A stretch of 31,603 bases of DNA from Bacteroidales bacterium (GCA_900769945.1 CAAGIO010000012.1:1-31603), one strand, 5' to 3'. Numbered from the stretch's first letter, positions 1 to 8,861 are shown. The notes: generated by a model not told the origin, from the letters alone. Made by a program: numbers and translations.

Positions 1-1
1 A

Positions 2-277
2 GATGATGAGGAAACTCAAGCATCTTTTTGCAGATTTTTGGATGACAATTTTAAACTACCTATATCAGCCTATGCTCCAGGTTGCGTACCAAAGGTAGAA
101 ATTAAGGAGCGACTAATTAGTCGCGACACAAAGTCTCTCTTTGGACTTTTAATATTATCCGAACCATGCTGTTCTGAACCTTACAACGCTCTTAATGGTG
201 TCTTTTCAGTCTTGAAAAGTAAGCTATGTGTTCACAGGTGGCATCAGCAAGTAACATTGCAAGACACTTATATATGA
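2..277 (+). other. Edge-truncated open frame, coding status unclear
   Basis: A reading frame is open from the left edge to a TGA at 275-277 (about 91 codons). It contains no family motif that I recognise, is rich in Cys, Ser and Leu, and has no clear start inside the window. It could be the 3' end of a gene that starts upstream, or a chance open frame in an intergenic region. The same stretch holds a 16-bp palindrome and small inverted repeats, which argues mildly for non-coding DNA. No other gene is visible between position 1 and the infB stop at 404. Confidence 0.15.
109..124. repeat. 16-bp perfect palindrome GCGACTAATTAGTCGC
   Basis: Each 8-base half is the exact reverse complement of the other. 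It lies in the edge region with no supported gene. Just downstream are two more short inverted repeats: AAAGTC/GACTTT near 130-149 and CTTTTCA/TGAAAAG at 202-208/213-219. It could be a protein-binding site or part of a structured RNA. I see no second copy in the window. Confidence 0.5.
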
Positions 278-353
278 ATATTTGACAAAGCATTAGAGAA
301 TTAACCATTACCCGAAGTGTCCAAATGACCAATAAAGTTGAGGCGTTATAAAA

Positions 354-383
354 AAAACTGTGCTGAAGAGCCAGCACAGTTTT
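354..383 (-). terminator. Rho-independent terminator of the rimP-nusA-infB operon
   Basis: An 11-bp perfect stem (354-364 pairs with 373-383, loop GAAGAGCC) lies about 20 bp past the infB stop. On the minus strand the stem is followed by a run of T residues (complement of the A-run at 350-357), as expected for intrinsic termination of infB. The plus-strand side also ends in TTTT, so it may work weakly for a rightward transcript. Confidence 0.85.
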
Positions 384-403
384 AAGAAAAATAGTAAGAT
401 GTT

Positions 404-3400
404 TTATAGTTTTCTTGACACTTCTTTTTCCTGATAGCCTTCGATGATATCACCGACTTTGATGTCGTTAAAGTTCTCAATGTTAAGACCGCATTCAAAT
501 CCGGCGGATACTTCTTTGACATCGTCTTTGAAGCGTTTCAGGGAACCGAGGTTACCGGTAAACACCACTATACCATCGCGTATGACACGTATTTTTGTTT
601 GTCTGTTAACTTTTCCGTCAAGAACCATACAGCCGGCGATAGTGCCAACCTTGCTGATTTTGAATGTCTCGCGTATTTCGATGTTGCATGTTACAACTTC
701 TTGTATTTCAGGTGCGAGCATACCTTCAATAGCGGCTTTGATTTCTTCGATGGCGGTATAGATGATAGAGTAGATACGGATATCTATTTGTTCGCGTTCG
801 GCTATTCTTCTTGCCTGCATTGTTGGGCGGACGTTAAATCCTACGATGATAGCGTTTGAAGCAGAGGCGAGCATGATGTCGGACTCGCTTATTGCGCCCA
901 CAGATTTGTGGATGACGTTAACTTGAACCTCTTCTGTTGAAAGTTTAAGTAATGAGTCGGACAAAGCCTCCACAGAGCCATCGACGTCGGCTTTTACGAT
1001 GATGTTCAGTTCTTTGAAGTCACCGATAGCGATACGGCGTCCTATTTCGGCGAGGGTGATATGTTTCTGGGTACGAAGGCCTTGTTCGCGTTGTAGCTGA
1101 GTACGTCTGTTAGCTATTGTCTTGGCTTCGTGTTCATCGTTCATGACATTGAAGTTGTCGCCGGCTTGAGGTGCGCCGTTAAGGCCGAGCAGCAGCAGTG
1201 GGGTGGACGGTCCAGCCTCTTTGATTTGCTGGTTACGTTCGTTAAACATGGCTTTCACCTTTCCGTATGTGGTACCGGCAAGAACCATGTCGCCTACGTG
1301 CAAGGTGCCTTCCTGTACCAGAATCTTCGCCACGTAGCCGCGTCCTTTGTCGAGTGCCGATTCGATGACTGTGCCTTTAGCAAGCCTGTTAGGGTTGCCT
1401 TTGAGGTCAAGCATCTCGGCTTCGAGAAGTACTTTCTCAAGGAGTTCGTCAACGCCTATACCTTGTTTGGCGGAAATCTCTTGCGATTGTACGTTGCCGC
1501 CCCATTCCTCAACGAGTATGTTCATGTCGGCAAGTTGGCGATAAATCTTCTGTGGGTCAGCTGTGGGCTTATCTATCTTGTTGATAGCGAAGACGATAGG
1601 GACGTTGGCGGCATGAGCGTGGTTGATAGCCTCTATTGTTTGCGGCATCACATTGTCATCGGCAGCGATAACGATGATGGCGACATCAGTGAGTTTTGCA
1701 CCACGGGCACGCATTGCGGTGAACGCCTCGTGACCAGGAGTGTCGAGGAATGTTATCTTCTTTCCCGACTCTGTCTTCACCTCGTATGCTCCGATATGCT
1801 GGGTGATACCACCGGCCTCGCCTGCTACGACGTTAGTGCTTCTGATGAAGTCAAGAAGCTTAGTCTTACCATGGTCAACGTGACCCATGACGGTGACGAC
1901 AGGAGCTCTTGGTACGAGGTCCTCCGGGTTGTTCGGCTCGTCGTTCTCAGCAAGAGCCTCTTGAACATCGATGCTTGTGAACTCGATGGTGAAACCGAAC
2001 TCCTCAGCAACGACGGCAAGGACCTCAGCGTCAAGACGTTGGTTGATGGAGACGAACATTCCGAGGCTCATACATGTTGAGATGACCTTGGTGACAGGGA
2101 TGTTCATCATCGTAGCTAACTCGTTAGCTGTAACGAACTCCGTGACCTTAAGGACTTTCTTTTCCTCCAGCTCGTGCAGTCTCTCCTCCTCGATCTCGTT
2201 ATGTATGTTCTGGCGTTTCTCACGACGGTGCTTTGAGGTCTTCGATTTCCCGAGAGGTGACAGGCGTGCCAGTGTCTCTTTAATCTGTTTCTGGATTTCC
2301 TCGTCTGTCAGCTCAACTTTCTCCTCAATAACAGGTTGTTTGCCTTTCTTTAAGCGGTCGTTGTTCTTGCGGTTCTCATTGTTCTTTCCGGCATTCTGTT
2401 GTTTGTTACCTTGAGGTTGTCCACCTTGACCTTGCTGTTTGTTGCCACCTTGGCCTTGAGGCTTGTTGCCGCCTTGGTTCTGTTGCTTGTTGTTGTTCTT
2501 AGGTCTGTCTTGTCCGTTCACCTCGTTAGGGTTCACAGGCGCGTTGCCTATACGTTTGCGTTTCTTTTTCTTGTCCTTTGAGAACTTGTCGTCACCCGAA
2601 GATGCGATAGGCTGTTTGCCTTTAGGTTTGCGTTCGGCTGGTAACTCTATCTTATCAATAATCTTTGGACCTTCAAGTTTCATGAACTGTGTAGGTATGA
2701 AGTTGATGTCAGAGTCTTTTTTCTCAGCTGAAGCGTTTGTTCCTGTCACAGGAGATGTGGTTGTCTTTTGTGCTTCAGTTTGTTTAGCAGGTTGTGGCTG
2801 TTTCTGTTGTTGTGAAGAAGCAGGTTTGGCAGGCTGTTCCGGTTTGGCAGGTTTCACTGTCGGGGCTGTCTGTTCTTGTTTCTCCTTTTTATTATTCTGA
2901 GCAGCAATGTTTGGCTTAACAGTTTGAGGTTGTTTGGGTTGTTGATTGGAATCTTCCTTTTTGCCATTGTTTACCGGCTGTCCGTTACCTTTGTTCTCTT
3001 TGGCTTTTTTTGTTTCAGGAAGATCAATTTTCCCAACGACATTAATTTTAATATGTTCATCGGTCTTCTTTTCTTCTGCAACAGCCACTATTTTCTCCTT
3101 CTCAGGTTCGATGATGGGTGTTGTAGGAGTCTCATTTTTCTCAACCGGTTGTGTATTAACAGGTTCTGAAGTTGTTTCGATGACAGGCTGTTCTTTTTTC
3201 TCCTCTTTTGGCTGTTGTTTCTCTTCGGAAGGCTTCACCGGTTCATGTTTCGGCTCAGCTGGCTTCTTGGCATTAGGAGCAGCCTTTTGAGGGTTCTCTA
3301 TCTCTTCTTTTTCATGGATGATAGTTGTTTTGATAGAGATGGTGTGAGCCTCTTCTTCTTCAACAGTATTGGGTTTCTCTGTCGTCTCGACAGTGATTGT

Positions 3401-3628
3401 TTTACCTTTGAAGGTGAGATTGCCGAGTTGGTCGGCGTTTTTCTTCACTTCTTTCTCGCCTTGATATTCTTTCACTACCAAGGCATACTGTTCAGCTGTG
3501 AGTTTTGAGTTCGGTGACGGGTCGATGTTGAAGCCTTTCTTTGCGAGGAATTCCACTATCGTCGAGGTGCCGACGTTAAACTCTTTGGCAGCTTTTGATA
3601 ATCTGATGTTTATTATTTCTTCGGACAT
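404..3628 (-). CDS. infB: Translation initiation factor IF-2
   Basis: IF-2 (1074 aa) is the GTPase that brings initiator fMet-tRNA to the 30S subunit and promotes 70S joining. Residues 1-55 form an IF2_N-type helical domain. Residues about 75-470 are a long low-complexity stretch rich in K, E, P, Q and N, with Gly-Gly/Gln repeats near 370-415. A second IF2_N-like domain lies near 495-555. The G domain carries GHVDHGKT at about 582-589, then DTPGHEAF and NKID, followed by the beta-barrel and C-terminal fMet-tRNA-binding domains. The length is typical for Bacteroidota, where the linker is expanded. It is the last gene of rimP-nusA-infB, 68 bp after nusA, and is followed by a terminator. The ATG at 3628 gives the canonical N-terminus. 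Confidence 0.98.
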   Translation of the reverse strand: MSEEIINIRLSKAAKEFNVGTSTIVEFLAKKGFNIDPSPNSKLTAEQYALVVKEYQGEKEVKKNADQLGNLTFKGKTITVETTEKPNTVEEEEAHTISIKTTIIHEKEEIENPQKAAPNAKKPAEPKHEPVKPSEEKQQPKEEKKEQPVIETTSEPVNTQPVEKNETPTTPIIEPEKEKIVAVAEEKKTDEHIKINVVGKIDLPETKKAKENKGNGQPVNNGKKEDSNQQPKQPQTVKPNIAAQNNKKEKQEQTAPTVKPAKPEQPAKPASSQQQKQPQPAKQTEAQKTTTSPVTGTNASAEKKDSDINFIPTQFMKLEGPKIIDKIELPAERKPKGKQPIASSGDDKFSKDKKKKRKRIGNAPVNPNEVNGQDRPKNNNKQQNQGGNKPQGQGGNKQQGQGGQPQGNKQQNAGKNNENRKNNDRLKKGKQPVIEEKVELTDEEIQKQIKETLARLSPLGKSKTSKHRREKRQNIHNEIEEERLHELEEKKVLKVTEFVTANELATMMNIPVTKVISTCMSLGMFVSINQRLDAEVLAVVAEEFGFTIEFTSIDVQEALAENDEPNNPEDLVPRAPVVTVMGHVDHGKTKLLDFIRSTNVVAGEAGGITQHIGAYEVKTESGKKITFLDTPGHEAFTAMRARGAKLTDVAIIVIAADDNVMPQTIEAINHAHAANVPIVFAINKIDKPTADPQKIYRQLADMNILVEEWGGNVQSQEISAKQGIGVDELLEKVLLEAEMLDLKGNPNRLAKGTVIESALDKGRGYVAKILVQEGTLHVGDMVLAGTTYGKVKAMFNERNQQIKEAGPSTPLLLLGLNGAPQAGDNFNVMNDEHEAKTIANRRTQLQREQGLRTQKHITLAEIGRRIAIGDFKELNIIVKADVDGSVEALSDSLLKLSTEEVQVNVIHKSVGAISESDIMLASASNAIIVGFNVRPTMQARRIAEREQIDIRIYSIIYTAIEEIKAAIEGMLAPEIQEVVTCNIEIRETFKISKVGTIAGCMVLDGKVNRQTKIRVIRDGIVVFTGNLGSLKRFKDDVKEVSAGFECGLNIENFNDIKVGDIIEGYQEKEVSRKL

Positions 3629-3696
3629 AGAATATTATTATGTTATTACTCTTTTTTTCTTTCAAAATATTGTTTTTCTTTTGTTGTCAATGGGTG

Positions 3697-4950
3697 TTAG
3701 TTCTCATCATCGGAGAATTCAGCCTGAAGTATTCTGAACACATCGTTGACGGTTTCTATTTCGAGGTCGGCGCGTGTCGCCACTTCTTCAGGGGTATAGG
3801 CGAGGACGTTCTTAGCGGTGTCGCAGCCCATTCTCCTGAGAGATTCGATGATCCAGTCGTCAATTTCGTCGTTGAACTCTTTCAAATCGACGTCGTCCTC
3901 CATGTCAACCTCGTCGGTGTTACGATACACATCGATGTCATAGCCTGTAAGTCTGCCTGCGAGTTTGATGTTGTATCCGCCCTTACCGATGGCGAGGCTC
4001 ACTTGGTCGTTCTCCATATATACTTCTGCGAGTTTCCTTGACTCGTGGATTACGATAGAGGTGATTTTCGCAGGGCTTAATGCTCTGGTTATGAAGAGGT
4101 CAGGTTTAGTAGTGTAGTTGATGACGTCGATATTTTCGTTCCTGAGTTCTCTCACTATGCCGTGGATACGGGAGCCTTTCATTCCGACGCAAGCGCCCAC
4201 TGGGTCTATCCTGTCATCATAAGACTCTACGGCTATCTTAGCTCTCTGGCCGGGTTCGCGCACTATTTTCCTTATTGTGATTAATCCGTCGTAAACCTCT
4301 GGCACCTCTTGCTCGAAGAGCCTTTGGAGGAATATCTCCGATGTCCTTGACAGAGTGATGACAGGCGAGCCGTTCTTGTTCTCCACGCTTTTCACTATTG
4401 CGCGTAGGTTTTCACCTTTCTTATATATGTCGGCAGGAATCTGCTCGGCTTTTGGGAGGACGAGCTCTATTCCTTCCTCATCGACGGCGATAATCTCTTT
4501 ACGCCACGACTGTGATACCTCGACGTTTACAACCTCTCCAACCTTATCTTTATATTTAAGGTAGATGTTCTCTTTCTCGTACTCCATGATTTTTGTCTGG
4601 AGGTTCTGTCGTATTGCGAGAATCTCTCTTCTGCCGAAGCTTGAGATGTTTACGACTTCAGCCACCTCGTCGCCTACCTCAAAGTCAGGCTCGATCTTTA
4701 TTGCCTCAGAATACTCTATCTCGGCCAGTTCGTCCTCCACCTTGCCGTCTTCGACGACGGTGCGGTTGTGGTAAACCTCCAAGTCACCCTTGTCAATATT
4801 AACGATGATGTCGAAATACTCGTCGCTGCCATATTTTTTTGCGAGCATGGCCTTGAAGACATCACTGAGGATGTGCATCATAGCTTCGCGGTCGATGTTC
4901 TTGAACTCCTTAAATTCAGAGAAGGTGTCGATTAAGTTAAGTGTGTCCAT
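3697..4950 (-). CDS. nusA: Transcription termination/antitermination factor NusA
   Basis: NusA (417 aa) binds RNA polymerase and nascent RNA and modulates pausing, termination and antitermination. The N-terminal polymerase-binding domain covers about residues 1-130 and the S1 domain about 135-202. KH1 has the GMKGSRI loop at 256-262 and KH2 has GKGGYN at 322-327. An acidic linker (about 347-367) leads to a short helical helix-hairpin-helix-like C-terminus (about 372-410). The two long C-terminal acidic repeats of E. coli NusA are absent, as is usual in Bacteroidota. It lies 22 bp after rimP and upstream of infB, the conserved order. In E. coli NusA acts on the leader of its own operon; the hairpin at 5453-5473 would be a candidate site for that here (inference). 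Confidence 0.97.
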   Translation of the reverse strand: MDTLNLIDTFSEFKEFKNIDREAMMHILSDVFKAMLAKKYGSDEYFDIIVNIDKGDLEVYHNRTVVEDGKVEDELAEIEYSEAIKIEPDFEVGDEVAEVVNISSFGRREILAIRQNLQTKIMEYEKENIYLKYKDKVGEVVNVEVSQSWRKEIIAVDEEGIELVLPKAEQIPADIYKKGENLRAIVKSVENKNGSPVITLSRTSEIFLQRLFEQEVPEVYDGLITIRKIVREPGQRAKIAVESYDDRIDPVGACVGMKGSRIHGIVRELRNENIDVINYTTKPDLFITRALSPAKITSIVIHESRKLAEVYMENDQVSLAIGKGGYNIKLAGRLTGYDIDVYRNTDEVDMEDDVDLKEFNDEIDDWIIESLRRMGCDTAKNVLAYTPEEVATRADLEIETVNDVFRILQAEFSDDEN

Positions 4951-4972
4951 CGTATATTATTTTTTTTGTTGT

Positions 4973-5434
4973 CTATATTTTAATATAAGGCTTTGCAATC
5001 TTTATATCGCTGAATGCCAAGGTCTGTGCCTCGTGGTATTTTGCCGATGCACCCTTGCGGCCTGTCTTCTGCTCCGCTAACTCCACTTCGACAGCCTCAT
5101 CAAGCACCGCCTTCAGCCGATACAGCCTGCTCTCCCCGTTGTTATCAGTGATGGTAAGCTCGTTGCCTATATACTTGTTGTACTGCCTCTTCATGCGCAG
5201 TGGCTCGTCAATTCCCGCCGATGATACATTGAGCTCGTAGTCCTCGACATCTCTGTCGAGCCGCTCGTTAATATAACGGCTAACTTTAACGCAGTCGTCA
5301 ATTGTTACAGAGATATCCGAATCAAGATATAGCCCGATGACGTTATTCTTGCTAATCGAAACGTTAACAACGAATTTGTCGCTTCCTTCCAAGGCCTCTT
5401 CAGCCAGTTTGATGATTTGTTCCTTTGTAATCAT
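4973..5434 (-). CDS. rimP: Ribosome maturation factor RimP
   Basis: RimP (153 aa) is needed for maturation of the 30S subunit. The N-terminal alpha/beta domain contains the conserved run around ISVTIDDCVKVSRYI and the ELNVSSAGIDEPL segment (about residues 40-80). The rest is the C-terminal SH3-like beta barrel. It is the first protein gene of the rimP-nusA-infB operon. Its ATG at 5434 lies only about 11 nt past the U-tract of the hairpin that follows tRNA-Gln, which leaves no room for a separate promoter. rimP is therefore probably reached by read-through of that hairpin. Confidence 0.95.
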   Translation of the reverse strand: MITKEQIIKLAEEALEGSDKFVVNVSISKNNVIGLYLDSDISVTIDDCVKVSRYINERLDRDVEDYELNVSSAGIDEPLRMKRQYNKYIGNELTITDNNGESRLYRLKAVLDEAVEVELAEQKTGRKGASAKYHEAQTLAFSDIKIAKPYIKI

Positions 5435-5444
5435 TTTCTTATAA

Positions 5445-5473
5445 TAAAAAAACCTGTTACATTCCGTAGCAGG
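5445..5473 (-). terminator. Hairpin plus U-tract between tRNA-Gln and rimP
   Basis: Arms 5453-5460 and 5466-5473 form an 8-bp stem (one G-U pair) with a 5-nt loop. On the minus strand it is followed directly by six or seven T residues. It sits 22 nt past the 3' end of tRNA-Gln and ends just before the rimP start. It probably ends most tRNA transcripts while letting a fraction continue into rimP-nusA-infB. Confidence 0.75.
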
Positions 5474-5495
5474 CCTTCCGTATCATTTGATGATG

Positions 5496-5566
5496 TTGTC
5501 GAGCAAGGATTCGAACCTTGACAGGCAGAACCAAAATCTGCAGTGCTACCATTACACCACTCGACA
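5496..5566 (-). tRNA. tRNA-Gln (anticodon UUG)
   Basis: The minus strand folds as a full cloverleaf of 71 nt. The acceptor arm TGTCGAG pairs with CTCGACA and the discriminator base is A. The D-arm region is GTGTAATGGTAGCAC. The anticodon stem GCAGA/TCTGC encloses the loop TTTTGGT, giving anticodon TTG (UUG), which reads CAA/CAG. The T-arm is CAAGG-TTCGAAT-CCTTG. No 3' CCA is encoded. It heads the rimP-nusA-infB unit and has its own upstream promoter element. Confidence 0.96.
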
Positions 5567-5590
5567 TCTTTTCAATTCTGAATGCGAGTG

Positions 5591-5620
5591 CAAAAGTAAT
5601 ACTTTTTTTAATACGTACAA
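5591..5620 (-). promoter_or_regulatory. Bacteroidota-type promoter for tRNA-Gln (and probably rimP-nusA-infB)
   Basis: On the minus strand, TACTTTTG (5591-5598) matches the -7 consensus TAnnTTTG. A TTG at 5618-5620 lies 19 bp upstream, at the -33 position. The -7 element ends 24 bp before the tRNA 5' end. Confidence 0.7.
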
Positions 5621-5701
5621 TAAAATTTCTCCTTTTTTTTCAAAAAAATATTTCACACGTTTTTTTTGTCCTGTTGTATAATAAAAACAGCATAATTAAT
5701 G

Positions 5702-5728
5702 TTGCTGAAATAAAAAATATTATCTTTG
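5702..5728 (+). promoter_or_regulatory. Promoter for the DUF2723 gene
   Basis: TATCTTTG at 5721-5728 matches TAnnTTTG. A TTG at 5702-5704 lies 16 bp upstream and is a weaker -33 candidate. The leader to the ATG at 5790 would be about 55 nt. This promoter diverges from the tRNA-Gln promoter. Confidence 0.6.
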
Positions 5729-5789
5729 CATTTTATTAATAATGTAAGGCTTTTGGCTTGAAATAATAAGACAATTTAAAAATAAACTG

Positions 5790-8700
5790 ATGAGTTTCAA
5801 AAAGTTAAACAACATTGTGGGGTGGTGCGTTTTCCTTGTCGCTACCATTGTATTTTTCCTCACTATGGAGCCTACTGTAAGTTGGTGGGATTGTGGTGAG
5901 TATATTTCAACAGCAAACAAGTTGCAGGTGGGTCACCCTCCGGGAGCACCGTTGTTCCAGCTGATAGGCCGTTTTTTCACCTTGTTCGCCTTTGGTGACG
6001 TGACGAAAGTGGCTATGATGATAAACATTATGTCGTGTCTGTGCAGCAGTTTCACCATTCTCTTCCTTTTTTGGACAATATCTATGCTTGCGCAGAAGAT
6101 TTGGCTTAAAGATGGCGACGGCTCCCCGGTAATCAATAAGGTTGCTGTCCTCGCCGCCTCTGCCATTGGTGCGCTGTCATACACTTTCACCGACTCGTTC
6201 TGGTTTAACGCTGTTGAGGGCGAGGTGTATGCCATGTCGTCCTTCCTTACGGCAATAACCTTCTGGGCTATACTGAAGTGGGAGTCGGTGGCCGACGAGC
6301 CGAATCATTACCGTTGGATTATCTTTATCGCTTACCTCATCGGCCTCTCCATCGGTGTTCACCTCCTGAACCTTCTCGCCATTCCTGCAATAGTTTATGT
6401 GGTGTATTATAAGAAATTCAAATTCTCTTGGAAGGGCTTCATCACCGCCGGCATCATCTCTGTGGTCTTGGTGGGCTTTATCCAAGTGCTCTTAATCCCA
6501 GCCATCGTCTCTCTCGCAGGTAAGTTCGAGCTTTTCTTCGTGAACACCCTCGGCCTTCCGTTTAACTTTGGTACAATATTCTATTTTGCCTTAATCATCG
6601 CACTGATAGTCATTGGATTATGGTATTCTACAAAATATTATAAACCTGTCCTCAATACCGTGGTACTTTCGTTTATGTTCATCCTCATCGGCTATTCGTC
6701 ATTCTTCATGCTCGCTATTCGTGCCAATGCGAACACGCCTATCAACGAGAACGAGCCTAAGGACGCAGTGTCGATGCTCTCCTACCTCAAACGTGAGCAG
6801 TATGGCTCGTGGCCTATCCTTTATGGCGCATACTATACGGGCAAGCCTTACGATATGACGGAAGGCTCTCCTATTTATTATAAAGATGAGAAGAAAGGCA
6901 AATATGTGGAGGTGGCAAAGAACCCCGGAGAATATCTCTATGACGATAACGTGATGACGTTGTTCCCAAGGATGTGGAACGGATCGAGAAACACCTTCAC
7001 GAAGACATACGAACGCTATATCGATAAGTCGAAGATGAATGCCACGACCCAGCGCCGTCCTGACGGAACAAAAGAGCGTGTGCTTATCCCAACCTTCGGC
7101 CAGAATCTACGGTTTTTCCTCGATTACCAATGCGGCTGGATGTATTGGCGTTACTTTATGTGGAATTTCGTCGGCCGCCAGAATGATATTGAGGGTCAAG
7201 GGGAAATAGAGCACGGTAATTGGGTCAGCGGCCTCGGCTTCGTTGACAACCCGCGTCTCGGCAACCAAGACGACCTGCCAAGGACCATGCAGAACGCCGC
7301 TCATACCGAATATTATTTCCTGCCTCTGTTGTTGGGCTTGATAGGCCTTTTTTACCAGCTGAAGAACGACTCGAAGAACTGCTGGGTGGTGTTCCTGCTT
7401 TTCTTCATGACGGGAATCGCTATCGTCATGTATCTGAACCAGACCCCATACCAGCCCCGTGAGCGCGATTACTCTTATGCCGGCTCGTTCTACGCCTTCG
7501 CTATCTGGATTGGCTTCGGCGTGCTCGGAATAATCAGCGGGCTTGAGAAACTGCTGAAAAACAGGAAGGTGGCAACAATAATATCTACTGCTGCCTGCCT
7601 CTTCGTCCCAGTGCTGATGGCCGCCCAAGGCTGGGAAGGACATAACCGCGCGGGCAAGACCTCCGCTCTCGACTGGGGTAAGAACTACCTTACTCAACTG
7701 CCGGAAAACGCCGTCATCGTCACTCGCGGCGATAACGACACCTTCCCACTTTGGTATGTGCAGGAAGTGGAAGGCTACCGCACTGATGTCAGAGTGTGTA
7801 ACTATATGCTCTCATCAGGATACTGGTACGTTCACCAGATGGGACGCAAAATTTATGACTCGGAAAGACTACCTCTCACTCTCACCCCTGACCAATATAA
7901 TAATGGCGTCAATGAACAGGTCTATATCCAAGATGTGATTGACGGTCCTGTCGAGCTCATCGACGCTATCGAGTTCGTGAAAAGCGACAACCCGCGCACA
8001 AAGGCAACAGATATGTCGGGTAGAAAAGTGAACTATTTCCCATCAAGAAAACTGAAGCTCACCGTTGACAAAGAGAAGGTCATCGCTAACGGCATTGTGC
8101 CGGAGAGCATGAAGGATAAAATCGTTGATGAGATAGTGTGGACTATTCCTGAAAACGTTTCTTACCTTATTAAAAATGACCTTATGCTCCTCGACTTTAT
8201 GGCTACAAATGATTGGGAGAGAGCGGTTTACTTCACAAGCCTTAGCGACATCGCTAACGTTCTCGGCATTGACAAGTATATGCATCAGGAAGGAATGTCA
8301 TATCGCTTCATGCCTGTTCTGGCAGAGGATTATTATAAAGGTGTCGGAGGCGTGTATATCGATGGCTCCTACGACCTGCTCGTGAATAACTCACGATGGG
8401 GTAACCTCAATGAACCCGGTGTCACTGTTGACCCGGAAAGCAGACGTAACCTTATCTATGTTAAACAGGCTTATATGCGTCTCGCACAAGCACTTGTGAA
8501 CCGCCAACGAAATGAGGAGGCTGTCACAGTCCTCGATAAGTGCCAATACTTCTTCCCAGATGAAAAAGTGCCTTATGACATGTATATGGCCTATTACCCG
8601 GATTTATATTATAGAGCCGGCGCCGCTGAAAAAGGTGATGAGATGCTGTCGAAGATATTCGTCAACTCCTTGGATAACCTTAGATATTATAAGTCGTTGA

Positions 8701-8861
8701 AACCTGTCTTTATCGAGTATTATTCGGAAGACGTGCGCGATGAACTTAGCCTTATCAACCAGTTGCTTGAAACAGTGAAGAAACATAACCGCACGGATTT
8801 GCGCTCTGAAATCGAGACCGCTCTTGATGCAGAGATTGAGGCGTTTATTCAGTATTTGTAG
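5790..8861 (+). CDS. DUF2723 integral membrane protein, glycosyltransferase (GT-C/PMT-like)
   Basis: This 1023-aa protein begins with about a dozen hydrophobic segments (residues about 8 to 590, with a soluble loop near 315-490). A large soluble C-terminal half follows, expected on the periplasmic face. The first loop carries the family signature around SWWDCGEYISTANKLQVGHPPG (residues about 31-52), whose acidic residues are in the place used for catalysis in GT-C enzymes. DUF2723 proteins are widespread in Bacteroidota. The human DUF2723 protein TMEM260 is a protein O-mannosyltransferase, so a role in protein O-glycosylation is plausible, but this is inference. The C-terminal part (about 880-1000) looks helical and TPR-like. 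The gene stands alone, with its own promoter and terminator. Confidence 0.85.
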   Translation: MSFKKLNNIVGWCVFLVATIVFFLTMEPTVSWWDCGEYISTANKLQVGHPPGAPLFQLIGRFFTLFAFGDVTKVAMMINIMSCLCSSFTILFLFWTISMLAQKIWLKDGDGSPVINKVAVLAASAIGALSYTFTDSFWFNAVEGEVYAMSSFLTAITFWAILKWESVADEPNHYRWIIFIAYLIGLSIGVHLLNLLAIPAIVYVVYYKKFKFSWKGFITAGIISVVLVGFIQVLLIPAIVSLAGKFELFFVNTLGLPFNFGTIFYFALIIALIVIGLWYSTKYYKPVLNTVVLSFMFILIGYSSFFMLAIRANANTPINENEPKDAVSMLSYLKREQYGSWPILYGAYYTGKPYDMTEGSPIYYKDEKKGKYVEVAKNPGEYLYDDNVMTLFPRMWNGSRNTFTKTYERYIDKSKMNATTQRRPDGTKERVLIPTFGQNLRFFLDYQCGWMYWRYFMWNFVGRQNDIEGQGEIEHGNWVSGLGFVDNPRLGNQDDLPRTMQNAAHTEYYFLPLLLGLIGLFYQLKNDSKNCWVVFLLFFMTGIAIVMYLNQTPYQPRERDYSYAGSFYAFAIWIGFGVLGIISGLEKLLKNRKVATIISTAACLFVPVLMAAQGWEGHNRAGKTSALDWGKNYLTQLPENAVIVTRGDNDTFPLWYVQEVEGYRTDVRVCNYMLSSGYWYVHQMGRKIYDSERLPLTLTPDQYNNGVNEQVYIQDVIDGPVELIDAIEFVKSDNPRTKATDMSGRKVNYFPSRKLKLTVDKEKVIANGIVPESMKDKIVDEIVWTIPENVSYLIKNDLMLLDFMATNDWERAVYFTSLSDIANVLGIDKYMHQEGMSYRFMPVLAEDYYKGVGGVYIDGSYDLLVNNSRWGNLNEPGVTVDPESRRNLIYVKQAYMRLAQALVNRQRNEEAVTVLDKCQYFFPDEKVPYDMYMAYYPDLYYRAGAAEKGDEMLSKIFVNSLDNLRYYKSLKPVFIEYYSEDVRDELSLINQLLETVKKHNRTDLRSEIETALDAEIEAFIQYL

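Noticed and set aside
90..97. Minus-strand TACCTTTG as a promoter in the left-edge region
   Set aside because: No -33 element at the right distance and no minus-strand gene downstream within the window.
1130..2080. 316-codon plus-strand open frame opposite infB
   Set aside because: It lies wholly antisense to the conserved G-domain region of IF-2, has no family motif, and has no promoter or ribosome site in front; it is a by-product of infB codon use.
2380..2500. Tandem DNA repeat or CRISPR-like array within infB
   Set aside because: The repeats are short, imperfect and in frame, and encode the Q/N/G-rich linker of IF-2; there are no unique spacers.
7107..7697. 196-codon minus-strand open frame inside the DUF2723 gene
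   Set aside because: It is antisense to a conserved membrane protein and has no recognisable domain.
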